64,000 bases of DNA from contig JAGSHN010000025.1 in assembly GCA_029855935.1 (NCBI GenBank), positions 124,001 to 188,000 of the forward strand, written 5' to 3'. This DNA comes from Candidatus Thorarchaeota archaeon. Lineage in GTDB: Archaea > Asgardarchaeota > Thorarchaeia > Thorarchaeales > Thorarchaeaceae. The notes beneath the pieces are model-generated. The model saw only the letters and a program-made list of their open reading frames with translations, was not told the origin of the DNA and searched no databases. Shown here piece after piece: positions 57,660 to 64,000 of this stretch (the first letter of the stretch is position 1; each line of letters begins with the position of its first letter). Both the position numbers and the translations under genes were made by a program.

Positions 57660-58424
57660 CTGACTGAGAGAAGAACTCCACAAGTCATCGCCTACGTCGC
57701 AATTGCCATCATCGTGCCAGTTGTGGGCGGGCTCCTCCAAATGACCGGGCTCACCAGCGTGCTCCTCCTCTTGATAATCGTTCTTGGCCCGGCCATCGCC
57801 ACCATAACAGGGGCTCTCGGAATAAGGAGATATGCACGAGGAGGGTTCGTCGGACACGATCAGTTCACCGCAATGAATCTACTCGTTGCACTGGGCGTCG
57901 GTGTACTGGTACTCCCTGAGATCCTTGCCTCAATCATCACTATCGTGCCCTCAGCGACAAGTGACGTGATGGTTGTCATGTTGCTTCAGTTCCCGGGCGT
58001 TATCCTGTGGACACTTGGAACGATGAGCTACTACAGTGCTGCCATTAGCGCCCTGAAACGTCGTAGCGTCCGTGGGGACATAGCGACGATGATTGTTGTG
58101 GCAGCGATCGTGACTGTGACTCCTACTTGGCTATCTGTCGACTCTCCTGCGTCAAGAGATGTCATTCGAGCACTGGCCTACTTTCCCACAACAACAGCAC
58201 TCGGTGCCACAGTCATTGCACTGGCTGCTCTTGCATGGTCATTCAGAGGGGGGAGGATTGGAATCTTCATCATTGTCCTCTTGGCCGGCATGATAGTCTA
58301 TCTGGTCCAGAGCCTGATGTGGGGGGCGCTCGGCATACTCCCAACAGACATCATCACACGTCTTCTCTCAGTCGAGGCATACGTTCTGCTGGGGCTAACA
58401 CAGAGCATCGAGGAGACTCTCTGA
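57660..58424 (+). CDS. multi-pass membrane protein, unknown, start uncertain
   Basis: The frame is open back to a stop at 57645. It has no ATG or TTG before GTG 57714, which would start inside the first membrane helix (VIAYVAIAIIVPVVGGLLQM). A CTG at 57660, 8 nt after AGGGGG, gives LTERRTPQ before that helix and is the best start; product about 254 aa. Seven or eight helices follow, without recognisable motifs. The family is unknown. It is convergent with the ABC exporter genes. Confidence 0.55.
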   Translation: MTERRTPQVIAYVAIAIIVPVVGGLLQMTGLTSVLLLLIIVLGPAIATITGALGIRRYARGGFVGHDQFTAMNLLVALGVGVLVLPEILASIITIVPSATSDVMVVMLLQFPGVILWTLGTMSYYSAAISALKRRSVRGDIATMIVVAAIVTVTPTWLSVDSPASRDVIRALAYFPTTTALGATVIALAALAWSFRGGRIGIFIIVLLAGMIVYLVQSLMWGALGILPTDIITRLLSVEAYVLLGLTQSIEETL

Positions 58425-58429
58425 CCGAC

Positions 58430-60409
58430 CTAGTGGGACGGAGGACCGCGACCACGTCCGGTGCCGCGCATTGGTGGACCTCCAGCATGTCCTCTGCGAG
58501 CACCAAGGCGATGTGGAGATACGGGCGGGCCACCTGGGCCGTGCTCGACCGCTGCCTCTCGCTGAACCTCCTGTTGAGCCACCTCCACGACCTCCTCACT
58601 GATCTCCTCTACACCCTGATGCGCATAGTACGTGTCGTACAGGCGCTTGAAGATTCCGCCCGCGGCCAGTAGCTCCTCGACCGTTCCCTGCTCCACCAGA
58701 CGGCCGTGGTCAAAGACAAAGATCCGTGAGGCATTGACAATCGTTGTCAGCCTATGAGCAATGACCACCGTGGTCCTTCCTGCAAACAGGCGCTGTTGCG
58801 CCTCCTGAACCAGTGCCTCGCTGTACGCATCGAGACGACTTGTGGCCTCATCAAGAATCAGTATGCGCGGGTTGGCAAGCATCGTCCTTGCAATGGTAAT
58901 CATCTGCCTTTGACCAGCGCTCAGGTTCTTCCCGTTCTCCACAACGCGAGTGTTGTAGCCGTCAGCCAGCACTTCAATGAACTCGTCAGCACCTATGAGG
59001 CGACACAGCTCGACAATCTCCTCGTCCGTGGCGTCCTCGCGGCCATAGCGGATATTCTCGATTATTGTGCCGTCGAACAGATATGGCTCCTGCGAGACGA
59101 GCGACACAACCCTGTGAAGAGACTCCAGGGTCACGTGCCTTATGTCCTGATCGCCGATGAGGACGCGCCCCTCCTGCGGGTCGTAGAACCTGTTTATCAG
59201 AGCGGCCACAGTGGTCTTGCCCGCGCCCGTGTGACCCACAAGCGCGACCGTCTCACCGGGCATCACCCTGAAGCTCACGTCCTTCAGAACCTCAGTTCCC
59301 TCAACGTAGGAGAAGGTCACGTGGTCAAAGGCTATCCCGTCGCTGTCCTCGCGGAGTGGTACGGCATCAGGAAGGTCTCTGACGGAGGGCTTCGCCTCCA
59401 AGACATCCGAAACACGGTCCATCGCAGCAAGCGACGCCTGCACCTGGGATGCCATCATCGTGAGCATCAGTAGCGGCCAGAGGAACTGTCGCGTCAGCAT
59501 AATGCCCATGAAGACCTCACCAAGCGTCATCACCGGAGCAGCGCCCACAGCAAGAGAACCACCAACAAAGAGGAGTGCAGCAATGACGAGAGAGCCAATG
59601 CCACGCATCAGGGGCTGCATCGATGTCATCAGGACCATCATTCTCTTGCCGTAGTTGTACGCCTTCTGGTTGAGGCGACAGAGAGTCTCAGCAAGCTCCT
59701 TCTCACGATTGAATGACTTTGCGACGTGTATGCCGCTGAGCGACTCGGCAATCTGTCCAGAGACCTGTCCGGTGGCCCTCTGTGAGGCGAGCATAAACTT
59801 CTGACCGACCGTGCCAAACAACAGTGCTATGAGCGCAATACCCGGTACGATGAGCAGGGATGTCAGAGCGACCATCTCTGAGGTGATCCAGAGAAGCGTG
59901 AACGACACTGCCAGCATCAGTACCTGCCCCGCAAAGTCTATGATCATCTGCACACCTGTTGCCAGAGACACTGTGTCAGATGTGACACGCGAGGTGACGT
60001 TGCCGCTCTGTTCCCTCTTGTGATAGAGCAGGTCGGCGTCGACCAGATGGTCGTAGACATCCTGTTGGACCGACTGGACGAACCCCGCCTGCGCACCTGA
60101 CAGTATCCACGTGTAGGCGCCCATCAGTGCCCACGCTGCAACGCGTAATCCGATATACAGCAGTGTCAGAAACACAACACCGTCCAACGCGCCACCGTAG
60201 AAGGCGAGGTCTATGCCACGTGCTATCACAAGAGGCGATACTGCGCTCATCACTGTGGCCAATAGTGACAGGACCGCACCGACAGCCACTATTCTCTTGA
60301 ATGGACCGAAGTATCCAAACATCCGTCTCAGCAGGACTCGCACTGGGCGGCTCGGCTTCTGACGCCTCATCGCAAGGGCCCGTGGACCACCGTGACCTCT
60401 CATTGCCAT
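58430..60409 (-). CDS. ABC exporter half-transporter, catalytically complete site
   Basis: About 659 aa from ATG 60409 (GGAGGTG upstream; overlaps nothing but follows the partner stop by one base). Six membrane helices, then an NBD: GHTGAGKTT Walker A, NLSAGQRQMITIA signature, ILILDEATSRLD Walker B with the catalytic Glu, and VIAHRL with the switch His. The C-terminus is a Gly/Pro/Arg-rich tail (RRGHAGGPPMRGTGRG). It pairs with the next gene to form a heterodimeric exporter of lipids, drugs or peptides. Confidence 0.9.
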   Translation of the reverse strand: MAMRGHGGPRALAMRRQKPSRPVRVLLRRMFGYFGPFKRIVAVGAVLSLLATVMSAVSPLVIARGIDLAFYGGALDGVVFLTLLYIGLRVAAWALMGAYTWILSGAQAGFVQSVQQDVYDHLVDADLLYHKREQSGNVTSRVTSDTVSLATGVQMIIDFAGQVLMLAVSFTLLWITSEMVALTSLLIVPGIALIALLFGTVGQKFMLASQRATGQVSGQIAESLSGIHVAKSFNREKELAETLCRLNQKAYNYGKRMMVLMTSMQPLMRGIGSLVIAALLFVGGSLAVGAAPVMTLGEVFMGIMLTRQFLWPLLMLTMMASQVQASLAAMDRVSDVLEAKPSVRDLPDAVPLREDSDGIAFDHVTFSYVEGTEVLKDVSFRVMPGETVALVGHTGAGKTTVAALINRFYDPQEGRVLIGDQDIRHVTLESLHRVVSLVSQEPYLFDGTIIENIRYGREDATDEEIVELCRLIGADEFIEVLADGYNTRVVENGKNLSAGQRQMITIARTMLANPRILILDEATSRLDAYSEALVQEAQQRLFAGRTTVVIAHRLTTIVNASRIFVFDHGRLVEQGTVEELLAAGGIFKRLYDTYYAHQGVEEISEEVVEVAQQEVQREAAVEHGPGGPPVSPHRLGARRGHAGGPPMRGTGRGRGPPSH

Positions 60410-60410
60410 C

Positions 60411-62264
60411 TTACAGTGCACCTCCTGATACACTGGCTCCCGCCAGCAGTCGCTCAGCACCAGGCAGACGCTCGAAGATTCGCCGGTAGTGCTCCGACGT
60501 CTCCACGAGCTCACTGTGAGGACCGACTGCGACAACTCGTCCGCGGTCAACAATGACTATGAGATCCGACTCCAGGAGGGTGCGCAGTCGCTGTGTGACC
60601 GTGATACTAGTGCGCCCCTCCATCACCTTGTCGAGAGCCTTTCGCAGATAGTACTCCGTCTGAGCGTCAACAGCACTGACGGAATCGTCGAGAAGGAGAA
60701 TCTTCGGGTCCTGAATGATAGCACGTGCGATGGCAAGGCGCTGACGCTGACCACCGCTCAGTGTCATCCCTCTCTCACCAATGACCGTGTTGTAACTCTC
60801 AGGGAGCTGAACGATAAACTCGTGGGCCTGAGCCTGCTTCGCTGCCTCCACTATCTCCTCGTCGGTCGCGTCGGGCCGTCCGAACGCGATATTCTCTCGT
60901 ATCGTCCCCCGGAACAGAAAGATGTCCTGTTCGACCAGTGCCACAGCATCCCTGACCCTCTTTGTGCTGACGCGCCTCAGGTCTACACCACCAATCCTTA
61001 TGCACCCCTCCGTCGGGTCATAGAAGCGCAACAAGAGCTTGAGGATTGTACTCTTCCCGCCCCCGGGGCCACCTATCAGGGCCACCCGTGAGCCCCCGGG
61101 GATTCGGACTGTTATGTCCCGAAGGGCGTAGTGATTGTTCTTTGTATTGGGGTATCTAAAGCTCACATGGTCAAAGACTATGTCGCCAAGCCAGTCAACC
61201 TCAGGCTCGTCCTCCTCGTGAGGCTCGATGAGAGGATCTTCCCAGTTCAGAATGTCCACAATCCGCTGAGCATTGACGTACCCGCCGCGCAGCATCAGCA
61301 ACATTCGTGGCAGCTGAAAGTTGAGAAACTCAAGAGATAGTATTAGACCCAGGATTGACACGAGAGAGCCCACGGTCATCCTTCCAAGCAGCACTGCATA
61401 CGCACCATAGGCAAACGCAGCAGCGACCATAGAGATGAATATCAACACAGGGAGGTAGAAGGCCGCCAGTCGCCCCTCCCGTGCCACAAGCTGTGCATAT
61501 TTCGTGCTGACGTTCCTGAACTTCTTCTTCTCTCGCTCCTCAGCGCCGAATGCCCTCACCACCTCGATACCAGTGAACACTCCCTGAGCAACTGACGTCA
61601 GCTGCTCCATCCACTCCGATCGAGCGCGCCTCACAGGCTCAATTGTCTTGGCGTACCTGTAGGCAAAAAACAGGTAGAGCGGAGAGCCTATGCCAAGAAT
61701 GAGCGTGATCATTGGCAGGTTGACTCCCCAGACCGTCACAATGCCAAGAACCTCAGGGCTCGTGTCATAGGGAATGAGCAGAATGATTGTGACGGCCATC
61801 GAAGATAGGCCAGCCACGACGTTTCTCAGAGCAGGATTGATGGAAAAGCGGACCCAGCTGATGTCCTGCATCGCCACAGAGAGCAGCCTCTTGCTGTCAA
61901 TGGAATCGTGAAACGCCATACTGAAGTCCTGGAGACGCTCAACAAAGTCCTGTCGGGCATCTCGTTCCCATCTGAGTGTGACGATTGCCCAAGAATAGCC
62001 GACGAGAAAGTAGGAGAGCATATAGACGATAGAGATCACCACTATCAGCTCGGTGAGGCTGATGAACTCTGGCGACAGTCCTGAGGCCACAAGGACATCC
62101 ATGGCATCACCCACCAGAACGTTGGGGATGGTGAGCAGATAGGACGACACGAATGTCAGTAGCGTGGCACCGACTATCACAGCCTTGTTGCGGAGCAAGC
62201 TGCTGAGCATATATCTCGTGGCCGTTGCACGATGGCTGGCAGCACCGTTCTCGCTTCTTGACAC
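60411..62264 (-). CDS. ABC exporter half-transporter, degenerate catalytic site
   Basis: 617 aa, GTG start right after the PadR gene. Six membrane helices and an NBD: GGPGGGKST Walker A and TLSGGQRQRLAIARAI are intact. Walker B reads ILLLDDSVSAVD (Glu to Asp) and the switch region VTQRLRTL has Gln for His. The same pair of changes marks the inactive half of TM287/288- and LmrCD-type exporters. So the dimer has one working and one degenerate ATP site. Confidence 0.9.
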   Translation of the reverse strand: MSRSENGAASHRATATRYMLSSLLRNKAVIVGATLLTFVSSYLLTIPNVLVGDAMDVLVASGLSPEFISLTELIVVISIVYMLSYFLVGYSWAIVTLRWERDARQDFVERLQDFSMAFHDSIDSKRLLSVAMQDISWVRFSINPALRNVVAGLSSMAVTIILLIPYDTSPEVLGIVTVWGVNLPMITLILGIGSPLYLFFAYRYAKTIEPVRRARSEWMEQLTSVAQGVFTGIEVVRAFGAEEREKKKFRNVSTKYAQLVAREGRLAAFYLPVLIFISMVAAAFAYGAYAVLLGRMTVGSLVSILGLILSLEFLNFQLPRMLLMLRGGYVNAQRIVDILNWEDPLIEPHEEDEPEVDWLGDIVFDHVSFRYPNTKNNHYALRDITVRIPGGSRVALIGGPGGGKSTILKLLLRFYDPTEGCIRIGGVDLRRVSTKRVRDAVALVEQDIFLFRGTIRENIAFGRPDATDEEIVEAAKQAQAHEFIVQLPESYNTVIGERGMTLSGGQRQRLAIARAIIQDPKILLLDDSVSAVDAQTEYYLRKALDKVMEGRTSITVTQRLRTLLESDLIVIVDRGRVVAVGPHSELVETSEHYRRIFERLPGAERLLAGASVSGGAL

Positions 62265-62265
62265 C

Positions 62266-62817
62266 TCAATCGACCTCCACGTCTACGCCGCTCTCAAGCC
62301 GTTTGAGAATCTCGTCAATCCTCTCACGTGCCGTCCTGAGATATCTGACAAGACGTTCTCTGTCACGTGCGCGAAGCTCGTCCGTCAGCGAACCGACGCA
62401 GTCGATGAGAGTGACCAGCGCATCCCGATAGAGGGAGACTTGATCACGCGGGTCGAGAATGAGGCCCCATATCCGGGGCAACATCTTCGCCTTGCTCCTG
62501 AACATCCGCTGATGGACCCTGTAGGCCGAGAGCGTCTGCCGACCAAGGTCTGTCAGGCGGTAGGTCTTCGTCCGTCCCTCGCGTGCGACAGCCTCAATCC
62601 ATCCCAGTTCCTCCATCTGGGAGAGAAGAGGATAGATTGACCCCGGACTGGGACGCCACGCACCTCCGCTCTGCTGTTCGAGCGTGTCCATGATGTCCAT
62701 TCCCGACATCTCATTGTCACGTAGGAGACGTGCAATGGCGAGCTTGAGCAGCCCGCGTGGAATCGAATGCAGACGGATGTGCTCCGACCTGCCTCTCTGG
62801 GTCGACCCTGCGCACAT
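62266..62817 (-). CDS. PadR-family transcriptional repressor
   Basis: 183 aa. The winged helix spans residues about 20-95 (GLLKLAIARLLRDNEMSGMD, WRPSPGSIYPLLSQMEELGW, YRLTDLGRQTLSAYR); the rest is helical, as in PadR proteins, which repress multidrug-exporter genes and release on ligand binding. It heads a three-gene operon with the ABC halves, the LmrR/LmrCD arrangement. Two palindromes over its promoter suggest autorepression. Confidence 0.9.
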   Translation of the reverse strand: MCAGSTQRGRSEHIRLHSIPRGLLKLAIARLLRDNEMSGMDIMDTLEQQSGGAWRPSPGSIYPLLSQMEELGWIEAVAREGRTKTYRLTDLGRQTLSAYRVHQRMFRSKAKMLPRIWGLILDPRDQVSLYRDALVTLIDCVGSLTDELRARDRERLVRYLRTARERIDEILKRLESGVDVEVD

Positions 62818-62833
62818 ATCATCAACTCATCTC

Positions 62834-62873
62834 ATATCGAATACGATATTTGAATCGATATCGAATGCGATAT
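62834..62873. promoter_or_regulatory. tandem PadR operator
   Basis: Two perfect copies of ATATCG-N4-CGATAT, at 62834-62849 (N4 AATA) and 62858-62873 (N4 AATG), centred 24 bp apart. They cover TATA-like sequences for the PadR gene, whose ATG is 17 bp away, and TATA-like GATATAAATG on the plus strand. Confidence 0.75.
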
Positions 62874-62992
62874 AAATGAATCGGCGGCTGCAACGGGGCC
62901 GAAGAGCACTCTGGAGCAAGCAGCCCGATGCGACTGACCCTCACGACAAGCTTGATAAGAAGACATCAGAGGGTTGCAGAGAACACCGGAGG

Positions 62993-64000
62993 ATGTCACC
63001 TTTGGGCGAGAAGGCCAAGGTCAAGGAGACGGTGCGGCTCTATACGAAGTTATGGCAGTTGCCCTCCTTCGCGGGCATAGTGGCACGACTCGCTATGGCC
63101 CTCCTCGTGGTCAGTGTCCCCATCGCCATCATCAAGACGTTCCCAAGTCTTGGTCTTGAGACTGCGAACGCATTTGCAGAGTATTGTCTCCTCTTTGCGA
63201 TCCCCATTGGTGTTGGGGTGGGCGGCCTCTACCTGACGGTACGACAGCCGGGCTCGCCGCTTGACCTCCGGAGGACGACAGGAGCATCTCTCGTAGCCTT
63301 TGCAGTCTGGCTCATCCTCTCTGCGATAGGTGTGGTCGTGGATGCTGCTGCAGGAACGCAGTACTTCGAGAGCAGGCTCGTCCTGGCAGGGATGGCGCTG
63401 TCGTTCTTTGCTCTGAGTTTCTTGGTCACGGGGCTCAGCACTCTGCATCCGCTGCGGCACTTTGTCGGGACCCTCTTTGCACCAGCCCTTCTGCTACTCA
63501 TGTATGTGGCAGTGACGTGGACCTATGTGCAGCAGCCGTCCGCCACGAGTGACATCGTGCTCGTCGCGCTGGTCGTGGTGGGAGCAATGTCCGTGCGTCA
63601 CATCTTCCGCTCTGTGTCAATGCCGTTTGAGAGAGACCTTGGTATCAATGGTCCCGCTCTCCTCAGGGCGTTCGGTTACTCCTATCTGGTCGACAACCCG
63701 CGACCGTTCGAAGAGATAATGACCCAGATTGCCGAGCAACAGGATGTCCCGATAGAGGTCATCGTGATTCGAGATGCCGACGGCCTCAAGGCGATAGGGG
63801 CAATACTGTACGTCCATCCGGGACCGTTCAGAAACATTGGTAGCAGTGCTCTTCCGGCAACCCTGATTGAACATCTGGAGGACAAGTACGGTGTCACCGC
63901 GTTCGTCCTCCACGGGACCTGCACGCATCACCAGAACCTCACAACAAAGGAGGACTATGGTCCGGTCCTCAAGGAGCTTGATAGGCTGATCGACGAGGCT
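62993..64000 (+). CDS. DUF2070 membrane protein, 5' part (cut by window end)
   Basis: Open to the window end, about 336 residues visible. The start is ATG 62993, or TTG 63002, since GGAGG lies directly against the ATG but 9 nt before the TTG. The first 215 residues have six or more helices (for example IVARLAMALLVVSVPIAII). The soluble part shows the family marks AILYVHPGPFRNIGSSALP and VLHGTCTHHQNLTTKEDY. DUF2070 proteins are widespread in archaea and of unknown function; the histidine-rich motifs suggest metal binding. Confidence 0.85.
   Translation, partial: MSPLGEKAKVKETVRLYTKLWQLPSFAGIVARLAMALLVVSVPIAIIKTFPSLGLETANAFAEYCLLFAIPIGVGVGGLYLTVRQPGSPLDLRRTTGASLVAFAVWLILSAIGVVVDAAAGTQYFESRLVLAGMALSFFALSFLVTGLSTLHPLRHFVGTLFAPALLLLMYVAVTWTYVQQPSATSDIVLVALVVVGAMSVRHIFRSVSMPFERDLGINGPALLRAFGYSYLVDNPRPFEEIMTQIAEQQDVPIEVIVIRDADGLKAIGAILYVHPGPFRNIGSSALPATLIEHLEDKYGVTAFVLHGTCTHHQNLTTKEDYGPVLKELDRLIDEA

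Overview
The window reads as a chromosomal segment of an archaeon with fairly high G+C, most likely an Asgard archaeon (Thorarchaeia-like is my guess, not proven). Archaeal markers are ribosomal protein S17e, a thermosome subunit, an ATP-dependent DNA ligase, MptA, a DUF2070 membrane protein, the HMG-CoA synthase/thiolase/DUF35 operon and TATA-type promoters about 26 nt upstream of starts. Asgard flavour comes from a 435-aa protein opening with a longin/roadblock-like module and from large secreted proteins with Ig-like domains and a C-terminal anchor. Layout: 1-2.8 kb is a graveyard of corrinoid methyltransferase genes: two convergent URO-D-family genes fused tail to tail by a deletion, and a truncated corrinoid protein. 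2.9-12.9 kb holds a large surface protein, pterin genes (mptA, a PTPS-like gene), DNA ligase divergent from S17e, a 903-aa flippase fused to an extracellular domain, and a small membrane protein. 13-15.4 kb holds a solitary DNA methyltransferase and a cation-efflux protein fused to a NifX-like domain. 15.4-21.9 kb is a central-carbon block on the minus strand (korA, korB, fumC, sdhA, sdhB, with no membrane anchor subunits). 22.1-24.5 kb is a glycyl radical enzyme reading frame broken by three in-frame stops. 24.6-33.5 kb carries the thermosome, a P-loop protein, thioredoxin reductase, a secreted toroid-type protein, an unrecognised 493-aa protein, an AbrB/ACT-like protein and an asparagine-synthase relative without a glutaminase cysteine. 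33.7-42.2 kb covers isoprenoid entry (HMG-CoA synthase, thiolase, DUF35), a CoA-biosynthesis fusion (PPAT plus GTP-dependent dephospho-CoA kinase), NAD(P)HX repair and NfnAB. 42.3-51.7 kb is the most unusual stretch: a MoxR ATPase and HExxH/vWA protein on one strand, divergent from a four-gene operon of a pseudo-AAA protein, an SMC with SMC5/6-like head motifs, a kleisin and a KITE-like winged-helix protein. 51.7-64 kb has a zinc-ribbon regulator, a YgbA-like protein, a K+-independent H+-pyrophosphatase, tRNA-Ala(TGC) with encoded CCA, ZPR1, the longin-like protein, a PadR-controlled heterodimeric ABC exporter with a tandem operator, and the start of a DUF2070 gene. Working together: KorAB, fumarase and SdhAB form a 2-oxoglutarate/succinate/fumarate branch that uses ferredoxin; NfnAB links ferredoxin, NADH and NADPH; the membrane pyrophosphatase conserves energy from PPi; CoA synthesis and HMG-CoA formation feed lipid synthesis. 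The decayed methyltransferase and glycyl radical genes suggest recent loss of anaerobic catabolic capacity. The best candidate for an undescribed system is the pseudo-AAA/SMC/kleisin/KITE operon with its divergent MoxR/vWA partner.
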